Positions 1-7,532 of a stretch of DNA of 64,000 nucleotides are shown one piece after another. A program made the translations under genes and the position numbers. The notes under the pieces are model-generated. The model was not told where the DNA came from and ran no database searches. It was given only the letters and a program-made list of their open reading frames with translations. Positions within the stretch are counted from its first letter, which is position 1; each line of letters begins with the position of its first letter. Source of the stretch: Pantoea sp. CCBC3-3-1 (GTDB taxonomy: Bacteria > Pseudomonadota > Gammaproteobacteria > Enterobacterales > Enterobacteriaceae); contig NZ_CP034363.1 of NCBI RefSeq assembly GCF_007981265.1, positions 4,340,001-4,404,000 on the forward strand. Reading direction: 5' to 3'.

Positions 1-1
1 A

Positions 2-304
2 TCTGCCACCGCCAAGATGCCAGACTGTTATTCCTGGCCCATGAGCATGGCTGAAGTATGGTTAAAAAATGAAAAGATAGTTGATGTCACTCTGCTTGAT
101 GAACAGAAAACTGTCGTTAGGTTACTTGCCAGCGAACCAAAAAAAGGTGGCGTTTTTACTCAGATTTATCATTTCACCTTTAATGACAAAAGCGGTAAAT
201 CTTACGATGTGATCACACAAAGTGATGCAACCCGTGAGGAATGTTCAGCCAGCGAGGTGAATGTTTATCAGGTTAGTAAAACAACTATAAATCATGATGA
301 ATGA
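2..304 (+). CDS. Hypothetical protein, 5' end outside the window
   Basis: The frame is open from the left window edge to a stop at 302-304, so the first ATG (position 17) is probably not the real start. The residues before it (Ser-Ala-Thr-Ala-Lys) look like the end of a signal peptide, suggesting an exported protein of about 100 mature residues. Two cysteines (in PDCYSW and REECSA) could form a disulphide. I do not recognise the family. It ends 20 bp before the IS3 element, so it belongs to the accessory island rather than to the conserved chromosome. Confidence 0.5.
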   Translation, partial: SATAKMPDCYSWPMSMAEVWLKNEKIVDVTLLDEQKTVVRLLASEPKKGGVFTQIYHFTFNDKSGKSYDVITQSDATREECSASEVNVYQVSKTTINHDE

Positions 305-324
305 GCATCAGGTAATAAAGTTAC

Positions 325-371
325 TGACCCGCTCCCCGTATGTGATCCATTCATAATCAGGAATAACCGGC
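325..371 (+). repeat. Left terminal inverted repeat of the IS3-family element
   Basis: It begins TGACCCGCTCCCC and contains TGATCCATTCA and ACCGGC. The same order of blocks (TGACCC, CCCG, TGCTCCATTCA, CCGGC) is found on the opposite strand at the right end. The match is imperfect, with one-base length differences between blocks. Confidence 0.65.
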
Positions 372-372
372 T

Positions 373-1221
373 TCAGTCTGGCTGCATATTCTGGCAACCG
401 GCAGATTTTTTGGCGAATTCGGAGGGGGTCATCCAGCCCAGTGCAGAATGGGGACGACTCTGGTTATAGTGTATGCGCCAGGCCTCAATTTTGCACCGTG
501 CATCCTCCTGGGACATGAACCAGTTCTCGTTCAGACATTCCTGCCGAAGCCTGCCGTTGAAGGACTCTACCGTCGCATTATCCGTCGGTGTGCCCGGCCG
601 TGAGAAGTCAATGCGGATACCCCTTTCATATACCCACCTGTCCAGCATTTTACCTGCAAATTCAGAACCATTATCAGTTTTCAGCAACTGTGGTAAAGGA
701 CGCCTGAGCGCTATGCTGTTCAGCATTTCTACCACTTCTGTTGAACGCAAATTCTGCCCCACGCAGATCCCCAGGCACTCGCGGGTGTACAGGTCGATAA
801 CCGTCAGCAGGCGCAGTCTGCGCCCGTCAAACAGAGCATCAGAAACAAAATCCATGCCCCAGACGTGATTCGGATACAGGCCCTGAGGCTGCGGTTGCCT
901 GCGCTGAGCGGATTTGTTGCGGCGTGGCCGTTTGAGGCGCAGCGACAAACCCTGTTCACAGTAGAGACGGTATATCCGTTTGTGATTATCGCGCCAGCCC
1001 TCACGCCGGAGCATCACGTGTACCCGGCGATATCCGTAGTGAACTCGCGTTTCGGTGATCTCACGGATTCGCAGGCGCAGCGCGCTGTCATCGGCAGCAA
1101 CTGAACGATACCTGAACGAGTTGAGGCTGAGCCGTAGCGCAAAACAGATCTGTCTTTCGCTGGCACCGTATCTGGCCTGTAAATCCCTGACCCATTCGCG
1201 CAGGCGTGCCAGCGTCAGTTC
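373..1221 (-). CDS. IS3-family transposase OrfB (catalytic part, read by -1 frameshift)
   Basis: The frame is open from the A6G slip site down to the stop at 373. It encodes a helix-turn-helix_21-like N-terminal stretch (LARLREWVRDLQARYG..., then VHYGYRRVHVMLRREGW) followed by an rve integrase core. The core shows the DDE pattern: Asp in WGMDFVSDAL, Asp in LLKTDNGSEF, and Glu in TVESFNGRLRQECL. The C-terminal HYNQSRPHSALG motif is typical of IS3 family OrfB. The protein is probably made only as an OrfAB fusion through -1 frameshifting, although an internal ATG at 1017 could give a shorter product. The catalytic residues are all present, so the element may be mobile. Confidence 0.85.
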   Translation of the reverse strand, partial: ELTLARLREWVRDLQARYGASERQICFALRLSLNSFRYRSVAADDSALRLRIREITETRVHYGYRRVHVMLRREGWRDNHKRIYRLYCEQGLSLRLKRPRRNKSAQRRQPQPQGLYPNHVWGMDFVSDALFDGRRLRLLTVIDLYTRECLGICVGQNLRSTEVVEMLNSIALRRPLPQLLKTDNGSEFAGKMLDRWVYERGIRIDFSRPGTPTDNATVESFNGRLRQECLNENWFMSQEDARCKIEAWRIHYNQSRPHSALGWMTPSEFAKKSAGCQNMQPD

Positions 1222-1490
1222 TTTTTTGCCAGCACGTCCTGCAACATGGCTTTGTCGAGGCTGAGGTCGGCAACCAGCCTCTTCAGCCGCAGGTTTTCCT
1301 CTTCCAATTGGCGTATATGTTTCAGTTCAGATGGGGAAATTCCGCCGTATTTCTTACGCCACGTGTAAAACGTGGCATCGGAGATACCCAGCTTGCGGCA
1401 AACGTCCGGCACAGACGTCCCCCGCTCCGCCTGCTTCAGGGCAAAGACAATCTGCTCTTCGGTGAATCGTGACTTTTTCATTGGCACCAC
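1215..1490 (-). CDS. IS3-family transposase OrfA (DNA-binding part)
   Basis: A 91-residue protein with a helix-turn-helix near its N-terminus (EEQIVFALKQAERG, then VCRKLGISDATFYTWRKKYGG). A leucine-zipper-like stretch (LKHIRQLEEENLRLKRLVADL) follows, as usual for IS3 OrfA proteins. Either the ATG at 1490 or the one at 1481 (MKKSRF) may be the start. The reading frame stops at 1215, six bases beyond the A6G slip site that leads into OrfB. Confidence 0.85.
   Translation of the reverse strand: MVPMKKSRFTEEQIVFALKQAERGTSVPDVCRKLGISDATFYTWRKKYGGISPSELKHIRQLEEENLRLKRLVADLSLDKAMLQDVLAKKN
1221..1227 (-). other. Programmed -1 ribosomal frameshift site (A6G)
   Basis: On the minus strand the end of orfA reads GCA AAA AAG AAC TGA. 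A -1 slip on the A6G run continues into orfB as GAA CTG ACG CTG. This gives an OrfAB fusion that runs from VLAKK directly into ELTLARL, a junction typical of IS3-family transposases. Confidence 0.75.
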
Positions 1491-1515
1491 CTCCGTTCAG
1501 GGGAGTATTTATTAT

Positions 1516-1561
1516 GCCGGAACTCTGTTTCTGAATGGAGCAGGATTTCGGGTCAGGGTCA
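1516..1561 (-). repeat. Right terminal inverted repeat of the IS3-family element
   Basis: Read on the minus strand it starts TGACCCTGACCCG, with TGACCC doubled, and contains TGCTCCATTCAG and CCGGC in the same order as the left end. An alternative boundary at 1555 (second TGACCC) is possible, but 1561 aligns better in length and abuts the hsdM reading frame exactly. Confidence 0.65.
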
Positions 1562-1622
1562 CAGTATCCCAAAGGGTCTCTTCGAAGCCTTTGCCAACTT
1601 TCTTGGTTGGTGATTTAGCCAT
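1562..1622 (-). pseudogene. hsdM: hsdM remnant (type I restriction-modification methyltransferase, first 20 codons)
   Basis: From an ATG at 1622, preceded by an AGAGAA ribosome-binding sequence, the frame reads MAKSPTKKVGKGFEETLWDT. This is the conserved N-terminus of HsdM (family continuation ADKLR...). The next base is G, as expected for the alanine codon, and then the IS end TGACCC begins. The rest of hsdM, and any hsdS and hsdR, are absent from the window. The gene was evidently truncated by the IS and its downstream part lost, since no target duplication remains. The match is short, so it rests on the strength of that one motif. Confidence 0.6.
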
Positions 1623-1851
1623 GTAATACGTTCTCTTTTTTATGAAAACCAAATAGAACTCGGCTCTTTGGAGTCTAATCCCTGATAAATGGAAACTCCA
1701 CCATGGGTTAATTTCTAAGCGGAAATCTAACAATGTATGCACAGTTATTGTGGCTGGGATTATCTCATAAAATCAGCCTAACTTAATTCCTCCGGCGCCA
1801 AAATAGGTACAAGTTTGAGGCTTCCGCCATTGAGCGGGAAACTTACCATTG

Positions 1852-4800
1852 CTACCGTTTTGCACTCAAAACCTGGTTAAACTCTTCAACCGAGACATCG
1901 CCTTTAGCACAGAGCATATCGCGCGCCAGCGCCCGCCGTTTCTGCAGTAACGCATCCAATGTTTCTTCAAAGGTAGGTATTGACGCATCTCTTACCGTTG
2001 GGTAGTACACATAGACGTCTTTTGTCTGCCCAATACGGTATGCACGGTCCGTTGCCTGATCTTCTTTTGCCGGGTTCCAGCAACGTGTGAAATGAATTAC
2101 ATGGTTTGCTTTTTGTACGTTAACACCAAATCCAACCGCTACCGTTGACAGGATAATCACCCCGAATCCGGGCTGTGCCTGGAAAAGGTCGATAAGTTTC
2201 TGTCTGTTGTTAGCACTCGAACTCTTTGTGCTTGTGTCGCCATTGATTACATAAGGCATAAAACCAAAGCGATCGTGAATCGCTTTCTTCAGTGCTCTTT
2301 GAAGTTCTCTTAGTTCGGAGAAGATAATAACTTTGTCTTCGCCTTTTTTGTGGATCTTTTCCAGCGTGCGCATTAGCCATTCAAGCTTCGGCGAATGAGC
2401 TTCTAACCGACTGTCCGGCTTCACACTGTAAGGGTGTGCACAAATCAATTTAAGCCTGTGCAATAACCCCAGCATCCCCATGCCGGGCTGGGCCAACTCT
2501 TCCTGAATTTTCTGTTGATCTTTATAAGCTGCAACAGAAGAAATATAGAGATCCCGCTGTAGCGGTATCATGTTCAGATTCTTACAGTTTACATCTTCAA
2601 GTTTCAGGGGCAGATCTTTTGCCACGTCTTCTTTCGTGCGTCGTAAAGTCTGTCCTTCGATAAGGTCACGTAGCTTTTCAAGCGCTTTACTGTCGCGCTG
2701 CTGCGCTCCTTCTATAGGCCGGAGATAGTTCTTACCAAAGTCATTCAGTGCACCGAGCAAACCAGGTTGGGCAAAATCAAACAGGCTCCAGAGATCAACC
2801 AGCGTATTTTCAACCGGGGTTCCCGTACAGGCAACTTTGAACTGCGCAGGGACAGCATTGGCAGCATGTGTTATCAGTGCGGCCGGATTTTTTATTTTTT
2901 GTGCTTCATCACAAACCATAATTGACCACTGCTGACGAGCGAGGGAAAATTCCTGATCGCGCAAGGTCTCGTAGGTTGTTAAAACGATTTTGGCATCGCC
3001 TACCCACCCCGGACGCAGGAGATTTTTTATTCCTTGTGCTTTCAATTCGACCGGAATTTCATCCTTATGGAACTTAACGTCTCTGACCGTTTCGCCATAG
3101 AGTTTAAGGACTTCCACGCCGTCGGTATGGAAAAAGTTATTGAGTTCTCTTTCCCAGTTGTCCAGTAATGACACTGGTGCAACAATCATTGTCGGTAAAC
3201 CATCAGGATTTTTTTCGATATACCACATCAAAAAAGTCAAAATCTGTAGGGTCTTACCCAATCCCATGTCATCAGCAAGCAGGCAGCCTGAAACCTCATC
3301 AGGTGCCCGCAAGAAAAGTTGCTGCAGCCACGCCACGCCCTGGCATTGATGCTCACGGAGTTGAATATGCCCTCTAAGCAGCACGGGCAAGACAGGCTCT
3401 GCTGCTCTTGCATCCAGTAGCGCTTTACGCCTCTGCCTGATATAGGCCGCATGTTCAATATTTTGCTCAATCAACAATACGGCTCGCTTGTTATCTTCCG
3501 CGCTTACTTTTCCTCTGTCAGGATCCTGCTCCGTGACCTTTTTTTTCCAGTCATTCAATAATTTTTTCGCATCGTCTACAGGTAAAAGATGTTCATTCCA
3601 CGGCATAGCTACGCTGTCATCCTGCTGTTTTTCAGCAGTTTCAATACGGTTGTCGAGATCTGATAGCTGTTCCTCACTCTCTCGATCCCAACCGTCGAAA
3701 AAATCCGCGCCGAGTAACGACTCTGCAATTTCATCAGGCAGCCAGTTTTCGCTCTCGCTTTTAACCAGATAAGGAGAAGAGATTTTTTGAAATTCACCTA
3801 TGCCGATGACCCGATCGCCATATTTATTAATATCCAATACATCATCGAATTCCACACCAGCGACTTCTTGCTGCCAGCATAAAAGCAGATCCTGATACCT
3901 CTGCAACTGCTCCAGCGTTAATTGACTCAGCTCTAATTCGAAGCCTTGCCAAATCCCAGCAGGTAGTCCTGATGCCAGTTTTACAGAGAGTTCCTGTATA
4001 AATTTTGCAAACTCAAAAGGCTTCACCAGCGAGAAAGTAACAGCTTCCTGAGGTGTGGCCGTAACGGGTTCCAGTGTGAGAGAAATCGCGCAGATACGGC
4101 CAATTTCAGGATCCAATACCGCTTCAACATAGAAACGATGAAAGAAAATATGCGCATCGTGCAATGCTTTTTCATGCTGTTCAGGTGGAACAACGCCTGC
4201 AGCCTCTTCACCAATAAACGTGTAAGGATTTCGGACAAAAGAGATCGCATCATCACCTGCAACACGCCTTCCCTTAATCGAATGAACCGAAGAAAGGACT
4301 TCTTTTACCTCTGGCGAAATAATGACATGGCTGAGCGATCCATCTTTACCGAGAACGCGATATTGATCCTGCACACGCTGACTACTGTCAAACGTGTTTA
4401 GCCACTGATCGGGTTGATCCTCAAATGAAGGTTCAATTTCAATTACCGGCGTGTCGTGAACCATCGCCTTCCGCAGCTTTAATTGTAACGACTCCGGCTT
4501 TACAACAATGGTTTTTGCAAGATAGTGGTCCAGCTCTGCATTTGCTTTTTTAGCCAGGCGACGAATTTTCGCCCAGCCAAGCTGGTTAGTTTTTTCACCT
4601 GGCCTTTGAGCCTGCTCATCGCGAAATTGCTGAAGAGCCGATAGCAGTTGCCAGTTTGCCTTTGTAAGTAATTGCGCGCCTGCGGCATCACTGATGAACG
4701 CACCGGTTCTTTTGAAATCAACAGAATAGCCAGAATCCGCTGTCCGCCACTCACGAATATAGATGCTGAAATCGTCGTCACTCAATCCTCCCTGGCCAGC

Positions 4801-5100
4801 CAGGCAGATTTTTAGAGGTTTAAAATCTGGCACACCTAACAGGGGAAGACTGGTTTGATGATCCTCATCTTCAGCTAAACGATATAATTCATCCCATGTG
4901 AGTAACCAACGGTCGGTAAGCTCAGCAACATAATCCTCTTCGACTAACTGTTCCATGTAAGCCACTAAAGGCCATAAAGCATCCTCATCGGCCAGCGTGA
5001 ACGTAAAAGAGAGCCCGGCATCTTCCGCATGATACCTGTGGCTTACCACTTGTTCAGAGGAGCCTGAATTTATGAATTTGCTGAGCAAACGTTTTAGCAT
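1852..5100 (-). CDS. zorD: Zorya type I anti-phage protein ZorD (Snf2-family ATPase/helicase)
   Basis: A 1082-residue protein. The N-terminal ~570 residues are specific to ZorD, and the C-terminal half is a Snf2 motor. Walker A is LLADDMGLGKT near residue 613, the DEAQ box (VCDEAQKIKN) near 730, and motif VI (ATDRAYRIGQ) near 1020. In Zorya systems ZorD is the cytoplasmic effector recruited with ZorC when the ZorAB motor senses phage entry, and it degrades or remodels phage DNA. The start overlaps the zorC stop by one base (TAATG), indicating translational coupling. The length matches characterised type I ZorD. No frameshift or lost motif is visible. It is the last gene of the operon. Confidence 0.93.
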   Translation of the reverse strand: MLKRLLSKFINSGSSEQVVSHRYHAEDAGLSFTFTLADEDALWPLVAYMEQLVEEDYVAELTDRWLLTWDELYRLAEDEDHQTSLPLLGVPDFKPLKICLAGQGGLSDDDFSIYIREWRTADSGYSVDFKRTGAFISDAAGAQLLTKANWQLLSALQQFRDEQAQRPGEKTNQLGWAKIRRLAKKANAELDHYLAKTIVVKPESLQLKLRKAMVHDTPVIEIEPSFEDQPDQWLNTFDSSQRVQDQYRVLGKDGSLSHVIISPEVKEVLSSVHSIKGRRVAGDDAISFVRNPYTFIGEEAAGVVPPEQHEKALHDAHIFFHRFYVEAVLDPEIGRICAISLTLEPVTATPQEAVTFSLVKPFEFAKFIQELSVKLASGLPAGIWQGFELELSQLTLEQLQRYQDLLLCWQQEVAGVEFDDVLDINKYGDRVIGIGEFQKISSPYLVKSESENWLPDEIAESLLGADFFDGWDRESEEQLSDLDNRIETAEKQQDDSVAMPWNEHLLPVDDAKKLLNDWKKKVTEQDPDRGKVSAEDNKRAVLLIEQNIEHAAYIRQRRKALLDARAAEPVLPVLLRGHIQLREHQCQGVAWLQQLFLRAPDEVSGCLLADDMGLGKTLQILTFLMWYIEKNPDGLPTMIVAPVSLLDNWERELNNFFHTDGVEVLKLYGETVRDVKFHKDEIPVELKAQGIKNLLRPGWVGDAKIVLTTYETLRDQEFSLARQQWSIMVCDEAQKIKNPAALITHAANAVPAQFKVACTGTPVENTLVDLWSLFDFAQPGLLGALNDFGKNYLRPIEGAQQRDSKALEKLRDLIEGQTLRRTKEDVAKDLPLKLEDVNCKNLNMIPLQRDLYISSVAAYKDQQKIQEELAQPGMGMLGLLHRLKLICAHPYSVKPDSRLEAHSPKLEWLMRTLEKIHKKGEDKVIIFSELRELQRALKKAIHDRFGFMPYVINGDTSTKSSSANNRQKLIDLFQAQPGFGVIILSTVAVGFGVNVQKANHVIHFTRCWNPAKEDQATDRAYRIGQTKDVYVYYPTVRDASIPTFEETLDALLQKRRALARDMLCAKGDVSVEEFNQVLSAKR

Positions 5101-6779
5101 TACCTACTCCAGAAGGTCAGCGGATCGCCGTGTTTTTGTTTAAAACCAAGCCTGATAAGTTTGGCTATGTCATCAGAGTTGCTGATCGCCAAACGTATAT
5201 GCAAAGCGCCGCCCATACCACGCTTATCGCTTACCGTTGCTTTCAATCCTTTCAGCAGCTGTTGAATATCTTGTTCACGCTGATTTATGGGAACCTTGTT
5301 TACAGATATATCAGCTTTGCTGGTGTCAGGTAATACATCACTATCAGGTGAAAGATATGTAATACCTAAATCACGCAGCGCATCTTCGTACGATAACATC
5401 CAGCCGGTCAGGTGATGATCTTTATAACCCAGTGCCGTAGGGGCGTGACGATACTTAACATCGCCAGATTTCAGCTCACTTAGCTGCAGGTCGTTTTTCT
5501 CAGGATCAAATGGCGCAGAGGAAATTTTATAGGCATACATTGCATTTCCGGTACGCGAAAACTCTACAAACAGATAGTCACCAATTTGCATAATCACGGC
5601 GTTATCAGCGCTCGTGCCACCATAGAGATTACTCAGGCGTCCCTTATTTTTTTCGCGGAATGCAATAAAATCAGAATGCTTGTCATTACGGGCATCTTGC
5701 CCCATAACGATTCTGGTAAACCCCATCTGGTTGGCGAAGCGTAACCAGTAAAACAAGCGAGCATGATCTACTTCTTTACTCCCTTTTAGCAGCTGGAAGA
5801 AGTGAGTCAGATCCTCTTTTGCCAACCAGCTGCGTACCATTCCGCAGATTTTTTCGCTGGTTTCCGGGTCTTTCAGGTGATTAAGCCAGAGATTCTGTTT
5901 ACTGCGAAGCTGCGGACTTCCCCAGTTTTCTAAAGCCATCTGCTTGAGCTGTGCATGCGGAGTACTTCTGAAGGATGAGCGATAATATCGGGTTAAACAT
6001 GCCCGTAAGATAGTATTTCTGTATCTCTCTCGCTGTTGCGCGAGAGACAAAAGATTAGGTAAGCGTTCTTTAAATCCGTCATCATCTAAGCCTGCTACTT
6101 TAGCTAGTAAGACTACAAAAGCCCGATACCATAGCCAGCTTAAATCAGGTACCTGAGCCACATTTTCCAGTGCTGAAAAATCTACCAGCTCGCCTGCGCT
6201 CATTTTTTCTGCCAGTAGGCTCCCTGCTTCAGATGTAAACAGATCGCTGAATTCATCAATGACTGCCATCCAGCGTTTTTCTCTACGCACCTGACTCTTA
6301 ATCATCATGTAGCTGATACGAAGCTGATCGCGTAGAGAACACCAGTTATCATTTTCTTCCGGTTTTTTTACGTGGTAACCGAAATAGCTACTACATAAAA
6401 ACTTCCACTCTCTTCTCTTGAGTTTTTTATTATCAATGCGGCGCTGTATTTCCTGCTGAACTACGCCATAGAGTAAATCATCCTCCAGTAACACTGGGAA
6501 TGCTGCATCCGGATCTTTGTCCGCTAATCCGGCAAAAATAAGCTGCCAGTGATACCTGTCCCTGGCTTTCACTTTTTTCTGGCGAAGAGCCCTTATCGCC
6601 ATAAGACGTTTTTCAAGCGGGGGAACCATAGTTCTTTCGCTTATTACCATATTTGCGGCCAGATGTTCTTCAGCGGCTTTCAACCGGGGAAACTCGCCAA
6701 AGCCTGTACTTTCTTCACCTGTGTGGCGTTTTACAGTTGCCGCAATTTCCGTTGTCAGCCGGGATAGAGCAGTCATCAT
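5100..6779 (-). CDS. zorC: Zorya type I anti-phage protein ZorC (EH-signature family)
   Basis: A 559-residue basic, largely helical protein without membrane segments. It is identified from its place between zorB and zorD and from the C-terminal EH_Signature-type sequence (DHARLFYWLRFANQMGF, then FREKNKGRLSNLYGG). In type I Zorya, ZorC is a cytosolic DNA-binding partner that works with ZorD downstream of the membrane motor. The start is the first ATG of an ATGATG pair at 6779, which overlaps the zorB stop as ATGA. The upstream in-frame start at 6800 would lie deep in zorB and is less likely. The low lysine/arginine-rich complexity near the N-terminus is usual for the family. Confidence 0.9.
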   Translation of the reverse strand: MMTALSRLTTEIAATVKRHTGEESTGFGEFPRLKAAEEHLAANMVISERTMVPPLEKRLMAIRALRQKKVKARDRYHWQLIFAGLADKDPDAAFPVLLEDDLLYGVVQQEIQRRIDNKKLKRREWKFLCSSYFGYHVKKPEENDNWCSLRDQLRISYMMIKSQVRREKRWMAVIDEFSDLFTSEAGSLLAEKMSAGELVDFSALENVAQVPDLSWLWYRAFVVLLAKVAGLDDDGFKERLPNLLSLAQQRERYRNTILRACLTRYYRSSFRSTPHAQLKQMALENWGSPQLRSKQNLWLNHLKDPETSEKICGMVRSWLAKEDLTHFFQLLKGSKEVDHARLFYWLRFANQMGFTRIVMGQDARNDKHSDFIAFREKNKGRLSNLYGGTSADNAVIMQIGDYLFVEFSRTGNAMYAYKISSAPFDPEKNDLQLSELKSGDVKYRHAPTALGYKDHHLTGWMLSYEDALRDLGITYLSPDSDVLPDTSKADISVNKVPINQREQDIQQLLKGLKATVSDKRGMGGALHIRLAISNSDDIAKLIRLGFKQKHGDPLTFWSR

Positions 6780-7519
6780 AATGACATCTCCAACTGACAC
6801 TTCTCCGTATTCGGCGTGACTGCACCTTCAATATCAACGGCCGCTTTTTCGTGTTCATCTTTTAAGCCAAAAAACTGCATTCGTAGTTCAACACGGCGGC
6901 TCGCCTCTTTACTCTCTTTGGCATTATTAAATGAGACGCCACCAGCCAGAAATAGCTTACGGATTTGCTCTTGCTGCAATGCGGTGATTTGCTGCTGTAG
7001 TGAACTGCGGCTATCTAACAAACTACACATTACCCATTCTGAACGCTGCAGCGAAAGATGCAGGTTGTACAAATAGGAACCATCTGTATCGGTAAAACCC
7101 TCAATGACTATTTGCTTAAACCACTTTTTTCCTTCTTCGCTGTTAGCGGCATCAAGCACAAGAGGCACCACATCCTGCAGCGCCTTCTGACCATTGGCGT
7201 TAAGAAAAAAGCGGTTATGGTCAAACCGACCAGCCTCACCAAAGCTGATACGGTTATCACGACAATCCACAACGATATTCCGGTTCGTTTCTTTCGCATG
7301 CAGCTCCAGGCGTTCACAAAGACGAGTGATATCTTGCCCACGGAGTTTTTCACCCTGCTCTACGCGCTGAATACGCTGGGTCACCGAGCTGAGCGATGCC
7401 ACCATCACGACTAAAAATAAAACCATCATTGCCGTCATCAGGTCAGCATAAGAGATCCAAAAAGGTTTCTCAGCTTCGTCTGAACGACGGCCTTTAATAC
7501 GAAAAGAATGACCGAACAT
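6776..7519 (-). CDS. zorB: Zorya protein ZorB (MotB/OmpA-like stator subunit)
   Basis: A 247-residue inner-membrane protein. Residues 20-44 form one transmembrane helix (FWISYADLMTAMMVLFLVV). The aspartate at position 26 is the proton-conducting residue described for ZorB. A coiled linker leads to a C-terminal OmpA-like peptidoglycan-binding domain (IVIEGFTDTDGSYLYNLHLS, then QRSEWVM, and ASRRVELRMQF). ZorB pairs with the ZorA pentamer as a proton-driven rotary motor anchored to the cell wall, sensing envelope perturbation on phage infection. It starts 13 bp after zorA and overlaps zorC by four bases. All key residues are present. Confidence 0.93.
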   Translation of the reverse strand: MFGHSFRIKGRRSDEAEKPFWISYADLMTAMMVLFLVVMVASLSSVTQRIQRVEQGEKLRGQDITRLCERLELHAKETNRNIVVDCRDNRISFGEAGRFDHNRFFLNANGQKALQDVVPLVLDAANSEEGKKWFKQIVIEGFTDTDGSYLYNLHLSLQRSEWVMCSLLDSRSSLQQQITALQQEQIRKLFLAGGVSFNNAKESKEASRRVELRMQFFGLKDEHEKAAVDIEGAVTPNTEKCQLEMSL

Positions 7520-7532
7520 GACTCAGCTTCCT

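Larger units (their letters stand above)
325..1561 (-). mobile_element. IS3-family insertion sequence (two-frame orfA/orfB type)
   Basis: An element of about 1.24 kb with orfA (1215-1490) and orfB (373-1221) in overlapping frames and an A6G slip site between them. The ends are imperfect inverted repeats, both opening TGACCC and both carrying TCCATTCA and ACCGGC/CCGGC further in. The right boundary is supported independently: the hsdM reading frame is homologous to the family up to the base before TGACCC. The bases outside the two ends (TTAC on the left, CAGT on the right) do not match, so there is no target duplication. That suggests a deletion or recombination next to the IS after insertion. 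The transposase is IS3-like with an intact DDE core. Confidence 0.85.

Noticed and set aside
321..1565. Target-site duplication around the IS3-family element
   Set aside because: The 3-4 bases on the two sides (TTAC and CAGT) do not match, nor do they with the alternative right end at 1555.
1512..1742. 76-codon minus-strand frame as a gene of its own
   Set aside because: Only the 20 codons from 1622 match anything (HsdM); the rest is upstream non-coding sequence and IS end.
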